54,937 nucleotides of DNA from Ignavibacteriaceae bacterium (GTDB lineage: Bacteria > Bacteroidota > Ignavibacteria > Ignavibacteriales > Ignavibacteriaceae), in contig JABDPB010000072.1 of the NCBI GenBank assembly GCA_013042995.1, positions 1-54,937 on the forward strand, read 5' to 3'. This document shows, in pieces, positions 1-9,345 of this stretch. How positions within the stretch are numbered: the stretch's first letter is position 1; every line of letters begins with the position of its first letter. The position numbers and the translations under genes were made by a program. The notes beneath the pieces are model-generated. The model had not been told where the DNA came from. It saw only the letters and a program-made list of their open reading frames with translations, and did no database searches.

Positions 1-1040
1 GAATTAACATGAATCGGATCAAACGCTTCCCTGGTCAACCTGTTTGAATATGAATCATCAAAATCATAATAATCAGAACTGCGCCACTGAAATATCACAT
101 TCTTATTTTGATCTAATTCTTGTACCACTGATTGTGCAACTTTAGCATTTGGATAACCGCCTAATTCAGATAAATCCATGATTTGTAAATCATATGCAAA
201 GAGTAGGGAATGTCCATTCGGCAACAGCTGGAAATCATGTGCTTCGGCAATATATCCATTACCCATTTGAAAGCTGTCTATCATGGTAAAGCTGTTATCC
301 ATAACCTTGTGAATGACTTCTCCGCCGCCTGTGAATGTGTGATGATTAAGAAATTCTGCGTAAGAATATTTTCCGTTTGGTTGCACTTTAAAGTCGTACG
401 AGTAATCGTTCGGCAACTCTTTATAATAAAATGGAGTGCCGTCATTGTTCAGCATCATAATGTAATAACCTACATTCGGAATGTCACGTGAAACCGTTAG
501 AAACACATAACCAGGAGCAGTTTCACCTAAGACTTCTGTTCTAATTGAAGGAAAGTTTGCCGGGAGGGTATCTGGTTCCAGAAGATAATGTATTGGAGCA
601 GAGATTTGATATTCATCTGTCAAATATTCATGAAGCAGCAACCGTTCGGATAAAGGAGTAATTCCAAAGGAGAATTGAAGCTGTGAAAGTGTTTCATCAT
701 TAGTAGTAATTAAACCTAGATTTAAATTGACCTGGACTTTTTCATCAGGAAGAAATTTTTGAGCCGGTTTAAAAATCACGGTCTTTCCGTCAGTCGACAA
801 TATTAATTCGCCCGACATAAGTCCACTTTTGCTTCCAACAACTTGTATTAAATTTGGCTCAGCTAAGCTCGTTGGATTGATAAATCTTCCATCACGAATT
901 ATGATAGTAGATTCTCTTGAGTTTAATTCCGATCCAGGAACAGGAGAAATAAACTGATATTCATCTGTGTCCTGTGCAACCGTCTGCAGAGAAATTAAAA
1001 AGAATAAAAAAGCTACTAAAAAAAAGTTTAAACATTTCAT
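1..1040 (-). CDS. Arylsulfotransferase (ASST)-family secreted protein, C-terminal part missing
   Basis: The reading frame opens at an ATG whose complement is 1038-1040 and stays open to the window edge, giving about 346 residues. The start MKCLNFFLVAFLFFLISLQ is a Sec signal peptide, with likely cleavage after VAQ. A beta-rich Ig-like segment follows (roughly residues 25-125). The later part carries HDFQLLPNGHSLLFAYD and a repeated blade-like pattern, typical of the beta-propeller of arylsulfotransferase-family proteins, which act outside the cytoplasm. The family name rests on that motif; the catalytic histidine region lies mostly beyond the edge, so enzymatic activity cannot be judged. It is transcribed away from the rest of the window. 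It could instead be a structural propeller without sulfotransferase activity. Confidence 0.68.
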   Translation of the reverse strand, partial: MKCLNFFLVAFLFFLISLQTVAQDTDEYQFISPVPGSELNSRESTIIIRDGRFINPTSLAEPNLIQVVGSKSGLMSGELILSTDGKTVIFKPAQKFLPDEKVQVNLNLGLITTNDETLSQLQFSFGITPLSERLLLHEYLTDEYQISAPIHYLLEPDTLPANFPSIRTEVLGETAPGYVFLTVSRDIPNVGYYIMMLNNDGTPFYYKELPNDYSYDFKVQPNGKYSYAEFLNHHTFTGGGEVIHKVMDNSFTMIDSFQMGNGYIAEAHDFQLLPNGHSLLFAYDLQIMDLSELGGYPNAKVAQSVVQELDQNKNVIFQWRSSDYYDFDDSYSNRLTREAFDPIHVN

Positions 1041-1226
1041 TTCGCCCTCTACGAATTAATATTAAATTTTTTGCTTTCTTGATGTGATTGGTGTGGTTGA
1101 GACTTCGAGTAAAAATTCATTTTTATAAAATAAAATATTGAATAAACTTATTTAGAAAATTATAGACATAGTTGTGATTAAACAAGGTAAGATTCTGCTT
1201 AGAGATCTCATTAGAGAAGAACAGTA

Positions 1227-1485
1227 TTTAAAGTTGTTCTTTAAGGCTTTAAAATTTTGAGTAGATAAATAATTTTAGACACTTCAATTTATTTTTTAAG
1301 GGAGCACTTTAATTATATACGAAATAATTACTTACTGCATTAGTAACAAAAAATAAAAATTTAAATAATTTAATAAAACTATTGTCTTTATCAATTGTAA
1401 ACTTTAGTTTCAGTTCCTAATTGAAAAGTTAATAGTGAAGTGAGGGCTTTATTATATGGATACACTGTTCAAGAACAACTTTAAA
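1227..1485. repeat. Distant 15-base inverted repeat
   Basis: TTTAAAGTTGTTCTT at 1227-1241 is the exact reverse complement of 1471-1485. The left arm also pairs locally with AAGAACA at 1217-1223. The core TTAAAGTTGT recurs in the gap before tRNA-Gly (11164-11174 and inverted at 11213-11223), so it may be a shared regulatory word rather than a hairpin. The arms are 229 bases apart and the right arm overlaps the start of the small ORF at 1456. Confidence 0.4.
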
Positions 1486-1557
1486 GATTCTTTTAAATAT
1501 TCTTTCCTCATTGCAATTTTTATTTCTTTCTTACTTCTAATAGTTTCAATCATCTAG
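1456..1557 (+). CDS. Possible 33-residue single-pass membrane peptide
   Basis: An ATG at 1456 opens a 33-codon frame ending at TAG 1555-1557. A purine-rich stretch with GTGAGG lies about ten bases upstream. The peptide has a charged amphipathic start (MDTLFKNNFKDSFKYS) followed by an uninterrupted hydrophobic stretch of about 17 residues ending at the stop, the layout of a small membrane protein or a hydrophobic toxin-like peptide. No homology is recognised. In such AT-rich DNA, hydrophobic T-rich frames arise by chance, so this is tentative. Confidence 0.28.
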   Translation: MDTLFKNNFKDSFKYSFLIAIFISFLLLIVSII

Positions 1558-1700
1558 CACCCTTCAGAACAAAAATTTTTCTTAATATAGGGAGATCATT
1601 TAAAGACTCTTTATACCATCGCATTACAGGTTTTTTTCCATTAAATTATATATTAAAATTTTTCTATTTACGTTAGTTATATTTTTCTGCGGAGATTCAA

Positions 1701-2927
1701 ATGAACCGAAAAAAAATCATTCCAGCAGTTAGAACAAATAATATTACTTACGCAGTAAGAGATATTGTTGTGCTAGCCAACCAGGTGGCTAAGAGCGGCA
1801 AAAAAATGTTATACCTGAATATTGGTGATCCTAACTTGTTTGATTTTCAACCACCGGAACATCTTGTTGCATCCACTTACGAAGCAATGATTAAAAACTT
1901 TAACGGTTATGCTCCATCTTCCGGAATTCAGGAAGCGCGTGATGCAATTGAAAGAGAAACAGTTAGGAAAGGAATTGAAAATGTACACGATATTTTTGTA
2001 ACAACTGGTGCAAGTGAAGCAATTGACATCTGTTTAACTGCATTAGTAAATGATGGTGAGAATGTTTTAACTCCAACTCCCGGATATCCCCTGTATACGG
2101 CAATTGCTAGTAAACTTTCGATGATGGAAAATCCATATTTTTTAAACGAAGATAACAACTGGCTGCCTGATATTGATGATATCAAAAGCAAGTTGAATGA
2201 TAAAACCCGAGCAATAATTTTAATTAACCCGAACAATCCGACTGGTTCGCTTTACACAATTGAAAATTTAAAGGCGATAATTGATTTAGCACTTGAAAAT
2301 GATCTTGTAATTTTTGCTGATGAGATTTACGATAAACTTTTATTTGATGGAAAAAAACACGTTTCAATTGCATCCTTAAATAAAGATGTTTCCTGTGTTA
2401 CTTTTGGCGGACTTTCAAAAAATTATATGGTCCCGGGATTTAGAATAGGATGGGGAATAGTGAGCGGCAGACAGGAAATTTTATCTGAATACATTGAAGC
2501 AATAAATAAAATTCTTCGTGCGCGGCTGTCAGCTAATCATCCCGAACAGTATGGAATCAAACCATCCCTCGAAGGTGATCAAAAACATCTAAATGAATCG
2601 AATGAAAAGTTAAGCACAAGAAGAGATATGACTGTAGAAATGTTAAATGATATTCCGGGGATTTCCTGTGTTAAACCGGAAGGAGCATTTTATGCTTTCC
2701 CTCAACTACATCAAGTTCAATCTGATGCACATTTTGTTGCAGAGCTGATTAAGGAAACAGGAGTGGTAGTTGTTCCCGGTAGTGGCTTTGGACAGGTTCC
2801 TGGAACAAATCATTTTAGAGTTGTGTTTCTGCCAAACGAAGAAATTCTAGGAAACGCTTACAAGGCTATCGGAGATTTTTATCAAAAGTATTTAGAAAAA
2901 TTTCCTGAGATGACTGAAGTAAATTAA
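1701..2927 (+). CDS. PLP-dependent class I aminotransferase, alanine-synthesising (AlaA) type
   Basis: This 408-residue protein is a fold-type I aminotransferase acting in the cytoplasm, most like the AlaA/AlaT group that makes alanine from pyruvate and glutamate. Visible landmarks are NPNNPTG (residues 176-182), the pyridine-nitrogen aspartate D207 in ADEIY, the Schiff-base lysine K240 in GGLSKNY, and the FRIGW arginine R248 downstream. The length matches the family. The ATG follows a GGAG ribosome binding site about ten bases upstream. The gene is monocistronic by position, with 121 bases to the next gene. Substrate specificity cannot be settled by eye; aspartate or other alpha-amino acids remain possible. 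Confidence 0.85.
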   Translation: MNRKKIIPAVRTNNITYAVRDIVVLANQVAKSGKKMLYLNIGDPNLFDFQPPEHLVASTYEAMIKNFNGYAPSSGIQEARDAIERETVRKGIENVHDIFVTTGASEAIDICLTALVNDGENVLTPTPGYPLYTAIASKLSMMENPYFLNEDNNWLPDIDDIKSKLNDKTRAIILINPNNPTGSLYTIENLKAIIDLALENDLVIFADEIYDKLLFDGKKHVSIASLNKDVSCVTFGGLSKNYMVPGFRIGWGIVSGRQEILSEYIEAINKILRARLSANHPEQYGIKPSLEGDQKHLNESNEKLSTRRDMTVEMLNDIPGISCVKPEGAFYAFPQLHQVQSDAHFVAELIKETGVVVVPGSGFGQVPGTNHFRVVFLPNEEILGNAYKAIGDFYQKYLEKFPEMTEVN

Positions 2928-3005
2928 CTTATTATAAATCATTTTAATATAAATCTCTTTAATCAAAAAAAACTAATATTGTTTCTGATAGTGCAAGCTT
3001 GTTCT

Positions 3006-3013
3006 TATATTTG
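3006..3013 (+). promoter_or_regulatory. Possible Bacteroidota-type -7 promoter element
   Basis: TATATTTG fits the TAnnTTTG element used by the Bacteroidota primary sigma factor and lies 35 bases before the M16 protease start. A TTG at 2979-2981 could be the -33 element, though the spacing of 24 bases is longer than usual. The location, in the gap upstream of the protease-nuoGHI run, supports a promoter; the lineage consensus is borrowed from Bacteroides and Flavobacteria. Confidence 0.33.
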
Positions 3014-3048
3014 CACTTCAAATACGGATAGAAAATAGACTTAATAAA

Positions 3049-4281
3049 TTGGATAAGTATTATTTAACAACTCTTCCTAACGGAACGAGAATCATTTCAG
3101 AATATATTCCATACGTAAAATCTTTTAGCATCGGTTTTTGGTTTAATGTAGGCGCTAGAGATGAGAACGCGCGCAATAACGGTATATCTCATTTTATAGA
3201 GCATATGGTGTTTAAAGGTACGAAAAGAAGATCTGCTAAAATGATTGCTGAAGAGATAGAGTCTTTTGGCGGATATATAAATGCCTTTACGTCCAAAGAG
3301 CACACTTGCTTTTATTCAAAAGGATTATCCCACAACATAGGTAAAACCTTTAATGTTATATCTGATATGATTCAAAATCCACTATTTCGTGAAAATCATA
3401 TAAAAAAAGAAGCAGGTGTTGTAATTGATGAACTGAAAGATCTAGATGACAGCCCTGAGGAATTAATTTACGATAAATTTGAAGAAATAATTTTCAGTGG
3501 TAATACACTCAGCTTGCCGGTAATTGGAAGAGAAGGGAATATAAAAAATTTTACTTCGGAATCACTCTTTAGATATCATAACACAAATTATAAAACAAAA
3601 AATCTTTTAATAGTAGCCTCTGGGTCGGTTAAGCATGATGAATTAATTAAGCTAACTGAGAAATACATTTCACAAAATAAATCAAGATTCAGTCGAAGCC
3701 GTGATCAATTCAAAAAGAAAAAGGCTGCTGACGTATTGTTTGAAAAAGAAATTCAGCAGGTTCATACCATTATTGGAAAAACTGCACCCGGTTATAAAGA
3801 TAAAAAAAGAAATGTGGTTCGTTTTCTTTCAGCTTTACTAGGTGAAGGAAGTAGCTCACGATTATTTCTTGCGGTTAGAGAAAAGCTCGGTATAACCTAT
3901 CAAATAAATTCTTTCTTGAATTCCTACTTTGATGCCTCAGCGTTTGGCGTTTATTTTTCAACAAACATAAACCAATATGATAAAGTTATTGAAATTGTTT
4001 TGAGAGAATTTAAAAAGTTGAGAGAAAAACGGGTATCCGAGAGGGAACTAAAAAAGGTGAAAGAATATTTAAAAGGAGGACTGCTTCTCAATCTCGAAAA
4101 TACAACAAACAGAATGATGCGAATGGCAAACTCGATGCTCTATTATAATAGAATAGTTTCTATTGAAGAATATTTAAAGAAAATTGATAGAATTAGTTCA
4201 GATGATGTGCTTAAAATTGCAAACGAATCTTTGAATGAAGCGCAATTAATAAAAGTAATTTTAAAATCAGTCAAAAGTTGA
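3049..4281 (+). CDS. M16-family zinc peptidase (mitochondrial processing peptidase-like)
   Basis: The 410-residue product has the inverted zinc motif HFIEH (H48, E51, H52), and E128 sits 76 residues after H52, the family spacing for the third ligand. The second half (about 180-400) is the non-catalytic M16_C-type repeat with an LGEGSSSRLF segment, typical of the YmxG/PqqL-like soluble bacterial processing proteases. The start is TTG at 3049 with only a weak ribosome binding site, so the exact start is uncertain. It lies 18 bases before nuoG and is probably cotranscribed with it, though no functional link to complex I is known. Confidence 0.9.
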   Translation: MDKYYLTTLPNGTRIISEYIPYVKSFSIGFWFNVGARDENARNNGISHFIEHMVFKGTKRRSAKMIAEEIESFGGYINAFTSKEHTCFYSKGLSHNIGKTFNVISDMIQNPLFRENHIKKEAGVVIDELKDLDDSPEELIYDKFEEIIFSGNTLSLPVIGREGNIKNFTSESLFRYHNTNYKTKNLLIVASGSVKHDELIKLTEKYISQNKSRFSRSRDQFKKKKAADVLFEKEIQQVHTIIGKTAPGYKDKKRNVVRFLSALLGEGSSSRLFLAVREKLGITYQINSFLNSYFDASAFGVYFSTNINQYDKVIEIVLREFKKLREKRVSERELKKVKEYLKGGLLLNLENTTNRMMRMANSMLYYNRIVSIEEYLKKIDRISSDDVLKIANESLNEAQLIKVILKSVKS

Positions 4282-4299
4282 GCAAAAATTTAATCGCTT

Positions 4300-5985
4300 A
4301 TGCCAAATATTATTATTGATGCAAAAACATTAGAGTTTAAAAAAGGGCAGACAATTATTGAAGCTGCCCAAGATAACGGGATTGAGATTCCACATTTCTG
4401 CTGGCATCCTAAACTTTCAGTTTCAGGCAACTGCAGAATATGTTTAGTTGAAGTTGAACAAATGCCTAAACTAGTTATTGCTTGTTCTACAATTGCTTCT
4501 GAAGGAATGGTTGTTCACACAAAATCGGAAAAGGTTATTGCAGCTCAAAATGCTGTGATGGAATTTCTATTAATTAATCATCCTCTTGATTGCCCAATTT
4601 GTGATGAAGCAGGCGAGTGTAAGCTGCAGGACTACGCTTATAAATATAGTTTGGGAGAAAGCAGATTTGTTGAAGAAAAAGTTCAAAAAGATAAAAGAAT
4701 AAAACTTGGTCCTAATGTAATGTTTGACGGTGAACGCTGTATATCATGTTCGCGCTGTATTCGTTTTTGCGATGAGATTGCTAAGGATCCTGAGTTAACT
4801 TTTGTGCAGCGCGGAGATCATGTAACTATCAGAACTTATCCCGGGCAGGAAATGGATAATCCTTATTCAATGAATACAATTGACATCTGTCCTGTTGGTG
4901 CACTAACGAGCACCGACTTTAGGTTTAAAGCACGAGTTTGGGATATGTCATCAAATAAATCTGTTTGTGTAGGATGCTCCAGAGGATGCAACACAGATAT
5001 TTGGGTTCGCAACAATGAAATATTGAGGCAAACAACGCGCTACAATGAAAAGGTAAATAGCTTCTGGATGTGCGATCACGGAAGATTAGAAACCTTTAAA
5101 CATGTAAATGCCGAAAGCAGAGTTCACTATCCGCAAATTAGAAAAGATGGAGAATTGGTGGAAGTTGGTTGGGATGAGGCATTTTCTGAAGCTGTATCGC
5201 ACTTAAAAACTTTCCCCAAAGATCAAATTGCTGTGGTCGGTTCTCCTTTTGCAACTTGCGAAGATAATTTTATCACCGCAAAATTTGCAAAAAGTGTGTT
5301 AAGTACGGGTAATCTTGATTTTATCAGACATACTAATCCTGAATTTGCTGATGATATTTTGCGTAATGAAGATGTTACTCCAAATACAAAAGGAGCAGTG
5401 CTTTCAGGACTTGTCCCATCGCAGGCAGGTTTGGATATAAATGGAATTATAAAAGCGATTAAAGATCAAAAAATTAAAGCTTTGTATTTAATCGAAGATG
5501 ATCTGGTTCAATGTTTTCCAGAACTCGAAAGTTCTATAGCAAAGTTAGAACTGTTAATTGTTCATACATCAAATTACAACTCGAGTACAAATTACGCAGA
5601 TATAGTTTTTCCTGCCTCCACTTATGCTGAAAAACATGGAACTTTTCTGAATGGATTTGGAGTACTGCAGAGAATTCGTCCCGCAGTTGCAACAGCCGAA
5701 TTAGACAGAGCACTCGATGGAATGAATATGAGTAGGCTTGATAAATTCGGAACAAAATTCGATAGCTGGGCTGCAGGCAAAAAAAATGAAGCACGACCAA
5801 CCTGGAAAATTTTAGTTTCAATTTCAAAAGCTTTGGGATATAAAATGAAATACAATATGGCAGAAGAAGTATTTAGTGACATGGCATCTTCAATTATTGA
5901 ACTTAAAGGAATCGACTATGATGAGATAAGTGAAAGTGGTGTGCAATTAAAAGTAGAAGACAACAAAACCGTAAATGCAGGCTGA
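4300..5985 (+). CDS. nuoG: NADH-quinone oxidoreductase subunit G
   Basis: This is the large iron-sulfur subunit of the complex I peripheral arm. Clusters can be read directly: a 2Fe-2S ferredoxin domain with C34, C45, C48 and C62; the His-Cys3 N5 site H94, C98, C101, C107; a 4Fe-4S site with C147, C150, C153 and C197; and CxxCxxxC-x27-C with C223, C226, C230 and C258, which matches the extra N7 cluster found only in some bacteria. The remaining 300 residues are a short molybdopterin-oxidoreductase-like domain, so the protein (561 residues) is smaller than the 700-900 residue forms. nuoH starts six bases after its stop. Confidence 0.93.
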   Translation: MPNIIIDAKTLEFKKGQTIIEAAQDNGIEIPHFCWHPKLSVSGNCRICLVEVEQMPKLVIACSTIASEGMVVHTKSEKVIAAQNAVMEFLLINHPLDCPICDEAGECKLQDYAYKYSLGESRFVEEKVQKDKRIKLGPNVMFDGERCISCSRCIRFCDEIAKDPELTFVQRGDHVTIRTYPGQEMDNPYSMNTIDICPVGALTSTDFRFKARVWDMSSNKSVCVGCSRGCNTDIWVRNNEILRQTTRYNEKVNSFWMCDHGRLETFKHVNAESRVHYPQIRKDGELVEVGWDEAFSEAVSHLKTFPKDQIAVVGSPFATCEDNFITAKFAKSVLSTGNLDFIRHTNPEFADDILRNEDVTPNTKGAVLSGLVPSQAGLDINGIIKAIKDQKIKALYLIEDDLVQCFPELESSIAKLELLIVHTSNYNSSTNYADIVFPASTYAEKHGTFLNGFGVLQRIRPAVATAELDRALDGMNMSRLDKFGTKFDSWAAGKKNEARPTWKILVSISKALGYKMKYNMAEEVFSDMASSIIELKGIDYDEISESGVQLKVEDNKTVNAG

Positions 5986-5991
5986 TAAAAG

Positions 5992-7020
5992 ATGACAATA
6001 CTAGAAATTGTAGCTTTTACATTAATAAAAATTGTCATCATTTTAAGTTTGATGCTGTTTACTGTTTCGTATCTCGTCTATTTTGAACGAAGAGTGAGCG
6101 CATGGATACAAAATCGACTTGGTCCGAATCGTGTTGGTTGGCAGGGAATACTGCAACCTTTTGCAGATGTATTTAAACTCTTATTAAAAGAAGATATTGT
6201 TCCCGAGAAGGCAAATAAAAAACTTCATGCTATAGCACCAATAATTGCACTTTTTGTAGCATTCAGTACTTACGCTGTTATTCCATTCGGTCCAGAGCTG
6301 CAGATTTTCAATTATAAAATCCCACTAGTTGTTGCAGATGTTAATATAGGAATCCTTTTTGTTCTTGCCCTTACTTCTCTTGGAGTTTATGCAATAACTT
6401 TTGCAGGATGGTCATCCGGAAGCAAATACTCTTTGCTTGGAGGCATAAGATCATCTGCTCAAATGATTTCTTACGAAATTTCCATGGGTTTTTCTATTGG
6501 AGGTGTTTTACTTTTTGCAGAATCACTAAGACCCATAGCCATTGTTGAATCACAATCCGGATGGATGTGGAATGCAATTGTTCAACCCATTGGTTTTATT
6601 ACTTTTTTAGTTTCGGCTTTTGCAGAAACAAACCGCCTTCCATTCGATTTACCAGAAGCAGAACCTGAACTTGTTGGCGGTTTTCATACAGAATACAGCA
6701 GCATGAAATTTGCAGCTTTCTTTTTAGCAGAATATGCAAATATGATTATCGCTGCAGGTTTAATAGTTACGCTCTATCTCGGAGGGTGGCAAATTCCCTA
6801 CATAGATAAATTAGGGCTTCCGTCCCTGGTTGAAACTCTTCTCCAGGTTGGAGCGTTTGTCTTTAAACTAATTGCTGTACTATTCTTTTTCTTGTGGATA
6901 AGATGGAGTTTACCAAGATTCAGGTATGATCAATTAATGAATATTGGCTGGAAAGTAATGTTTCCACTTTCTCTGTTAAATATTATCTGGGTAGCAATTT
7001 TAATAATGATTTTTAACTAA
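5992..7020 (+). CDS. nuoH: NADH-quinone oxidoreductase subunit H
   Basis: A 342-residue polytopic membrane protein with about eight helices, forming the quinone-chamber subunit at the junction of the peripheral and membrane arms. Family signatures are FERRVSAWIQNRLGPNRVG near the start, EISMGFS in the middle, and AETNRLPFDLPEAEPELVGG-type loop text at residues 210-230 with its conserved acidic residues. It is directly downstream of nuoG and 48 bases upstream of nuoI. Confidence 0.96.
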   Translation: MTILEIVAFTLIKIVIILSLMLFTVSYLVYFERRVSAWIQNRLGPNRVGWQGILQPFADVFKLLLKEDIVPEKANKKLHAIAPIIALFVAFSTYAVIPFGPELQIFNYKIPLVVADVNIGILFVLALTSLGVYAITFAGWSSGSKYSLLGGIRSSAQMISYEISMGFSIGGVLLFAESLRPIAIVESQSGWMWNAIVQPIGFITFLVSAFAETNRLPFDLPEAEPELVGGFHTEYSSMKFAAFFLAEYANMIIAAGLIVTLYLGGWQIPYIDKLGLPSLVETLLQVGAFVFKLIAVLFFFLWIRWSLPRFRYDQLMNIGWKVMFPLSLLNIIWVAILIMIFN

Positions 7021-7068
7021 TCATCCTTTAATTTGCGCTTTAGCAAATAAATTATATACTTTCGATTT

Positions 7069-7581
7069 ATGGAAGAAGTAGAATCAAAACCTGTTAAAAG
7101 AAGAACGAAGGACTTAAACCTTTGGGAAAAAATATATATTCCTGAAATAATAAAGGGTCTAGCACTAACATTCCGCAATATTTTCAGACCAAAATTTACG
7201 ATGGAATATCCCGAAGTTAAGTTTGAGCCGCCGGCTTCATACCGTGGAAGACCTGTTCTTGTGCAGGAAGAGAGTGGTGTAGAGCGATGTGTAGCTTGTG
7301 GATTATGTTCGCGCGTTTGTCCTGCTTTGGCAATAGAAGTTCAGGCTGCAGAAACAGAACTGGAAAAAGAGCGTTTTCCTGAAAAATTTGAAATTAATAT
7401 GATAAGATGCATTTTTTGTGGTTTTTGTGAGGAAGTTTGTCCTGAAGAAGCCATTGTTATGAGTAAAGACTACGAATTAGCATTTTTTAACAGGGAAGAT
7501 GCCTTATATGGTAAAGACAAATTATTAGTACCCGCAAGCGAGTTAGAAGACAGAATTAAGTTCCTCAGACAGTATAAATAG
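7069..7581 (+). CDS. nuoI: NADH-quinone oxidoreductase subunit I
   Basis: A 170-residue 8Fe ferredoxin-type subunit that carries electrons towards the quinone site. Two CxxCxxCxxxCP motifs are complete: C74, C77, C80, C84 and C114, C117, C120, C124, ligating N6a and N6b. The N-terminal segment includes the amphipathic stretch that docks on the membrane arm. The start ATG is preceded by weak Shine-Dalgarno sequence, and a possible -7-like TATACTTTCG lies just upstream. The series stops here: nuoA-F and nuoJ-N are not in the window. Confidence 0.95.
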   Translation: MEEVESKPVKRRTKDLNLWEKIYIPEIIKGLALTFRNIFRPKFTMEYPEVKFEPPASYRGRPVLVQEESGVERCVACGLCSRVCPALAIEVQAAETELEKERFPEKFEINMIRCIFCGFCEEVCPEEAIVMSKDYELAFFNREDALYGKDKLLVPASELEDRIKFLRQYK

Positions 7582-7619
7582 TTGAACTATTCAAATTAAT
7601 TCCCTTTATTAATCCTTAA

Positions 7620-9305
7620 ATGTTTAAACTGTTGCAAATACTTTTTCTTTTGGGGATTTCTGTATCTGTTTTTCCCTTTTCCAATTCGGATAACTTTAAA
7701 GTCACTATTCCTGAATTTATTCCCAAGGGAAAACCATTTGAAGTTATGCTCACAACTTCCAAAGCATTTGAAGATGCAGATGAGTTAGATGTTTATTTGA
7801 TTACAGATAATTCTCTATTCCTGAATAAGGCTGAACTATGGACAAAAGAAGGAAAATCTGATTTGAAAATCAGTTCAGTGTTTCTTAAGGAATTTTCAAC
7901 TACAGCATATAACATATCAATTGATTTTAACAGTGAGAATTTTTCCGAAATAGATAAATATTTTCAGATTTTGATTGGCTTTGGACCCCTAAATCTTGAG
8001 CAAGCAAGTATTAAACTTTATGCAGAATTTAAGAAAGATGATAAAATAATCGGGTATTTTGAATCTACCAACAAAAATATTTACTCAAGTGAAGATGAAA
8101 AACTATTTGACTATTCCGTAAGTAGTTTTGAAAAGTTTCCAATCGCGGATAAAAATGTTTTATTCAATCCAAACTCTTCGTTAAAAATTCCTTTAAATTA
8201 TAATTCTGATATCAATTTTGTGATTGATTTTTGGGTTAAGCACAGTTCATTTGGCAATTCGTTACTATATTTATTTGATGAACAGGCTGGGAAAGTTGAA
8301 CTCAGTCTGGATCTAAGTGAATTTCAAATGATGAGCGTTTCATCAATTTTCCATGAGATTTCCAGTTTAAAACCAGCATTCATTTCAAATAAAGCATGGT
8401 ACCATATTGTTATTTTAATTTCATCTACTGAACCTTCCATATATTTTTATTGCAATGATGAAGAAATATCAAAAGTAAAACTATTGTATGATTTAAATTT
8501 TGAGAATCTTTTTCTAAAGTTTGATAATAGTTTAATAGTGCCCTCTAGTCATCTTGAGCAGATTAGACTCTTTAACTTGACCGGATCAATAAAATCAATT
8601 TTGCGAAATAAAAATTTTAAAGATTTCACTTCTGCCGGTGTAAAACTTCTGTTCCAAATGAATTTTATAAATTCAGAATTAAACTCTTTAAAAAATTCAG
8701 AAAGAATATCTTTTGAAAATTTAGAGTTAGTTAACTCTGATGCACCAATATTTCCACGTGCACCTAAACTCAACTTAAAAGTGCTTAACAACTTTTACGA
8801 AATTGAGTGGACAGGGGGTGACTATACAAATGTATCTCATTATGTTTTAGAAAGAGCAGTTGGTGATGATATTTTTATTAAAATCGCTCAACAAGACGCT
8901 GAACGGAAAACGGAAAAGGTTTACACTCAGCTGACTGAAAAATCAGACCAGCCTGAAATAGTTTATTACCGAATCAAACAGATTAATCTGGATAAATCTG
9001 AAGTTTATTCTGAAATTGCTAAAGTCGGGCAGGGGATAGTAGAAGATGTTATTTTGGAACAGAATTATCCTAATCCATTTAATCCAAAAACTCAAATTGA
9101 GTTTGAACTGCTTCAGGATGGAGAAGTTGAAGCTGTTGTATACAATCTTGCTGGTAGTGAAGTTGCTTTATTACATAAAGGATTTTTATCGCAAGGAACT
9201 TATAAATTTGAATTTGATGGAAGCGAATTACCATCAGGGATTTATCTCTTTCAGGTTGTAACTTTGCAGTCTACACAAACAAGAAAAATGATTTTGGCCA
9301 AATAA
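7620..9305 (+). CDS. Secreted protein with type IX secretion sorting domain
   Basis: The 561-residue protein begins with a signal peptide (about residues 1-20). The middle (about 155-300) reads as a concanavalin/LamG-like beta sandwich, with SLKIPLNYNSDINFVIDFWV and KAWYHIVILISSTEP. A fibronectin-like segment spans about 380-475. The last 84 residues are a Por secretion system C-terminal sorting domain: LEQNYPNPFNPKTQIEF, a central AVVYNLAGSEV, and GIYLFQVV near the end. It should cross the outer membrane by the type IX system and stay surface-attached or be released. Its binding target is unknown. It follows nuoI by 38 bases but has no evident role in respiration. Confidence 0.85.
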   Translation: MFKLLQILFLLGISVSVFPFSNSDNFKVTIPEFIPKGKPFEVMLTTSKAFEDADELDVYLITDNSLFLNKAELWTKEGKSDLKISSVFLKEFSTTAYNISIDFNSENFSEIDKYFQILIGFGPLNLEQASIKLYAEFKKDDKIIGYFESTNKNIYSSEDEKLFDYSVSSFEKFPIADKNVLFNPNSSLKIPLNYNSDINFVIDFWVKHSSFGNSLLYLFDEQAGKVELSLDLSEFQMMSVSSIFHEISSLKPAFISNKAWYHIVILISSTEPSIYFYCNDEEISKVKLLYDLNFENLFLKFDNSLIVPSSHLEQIRLFNLTGSIKSILRNKNFKDFTSAGVKLLFQMNFINSELNSLKNSERISFENLELVNSDAPIFPRAPKLNLKVLNNFYEIEWTGGDYTNVSHYVLERAVGDDIFIKIAQQDAERKTEKVYTQLTEKSDQPEIVYYRIKQINLDKSEVYSEIAKVGQGIVEDVILEQNYPNPFNPKTQIEFELLQDGEVEAVVYNLAGSEVALLHKGFLSQGTYKFEFDGSELPSGIYLFQVVTLQSTQTRKMILAK

Positions 9306-9345
9306 ATTTATTCGATATCTGTTTTTAATAGTAATTTTTTATTAA

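Larger units (their letters stand above)
1041..1700. other. 660-base AT-rich intergenic region between divergent genes
   Basis: This gap separates the minus-strand secreted protein from the plus-strand aminotransferase, so it should hold promoters for both. It contains a 15-base inverted repeat with distant arms (1227-1241 and 1471-1485) and a possible 33-codon membrane peptide gene (1456-1557). I see no tRNA, no mobile element and no other convincing coding frame. Close to the aminotransferase start, the run TATATTTTTC (1678-1687) resembles the Bacteroidota -7 element but is not an exact match. Confidence 0.5.

Noticed and set aside
210..491. 93-residue plus-strand frame
   Set aside because: It lies inside the minus-strand ASST-family gene, which has a signal peptide and recognisable motifs; the plus-strand product has no family features.
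4300..5985. Formate dehydrogenase or other molybdopterin enzyme
   Set aside because: The N-terminal ferredoxin, His-Cys3 site and position next to nuoH and nuoI fit NuoG; the molybdopterin-like domain is short.
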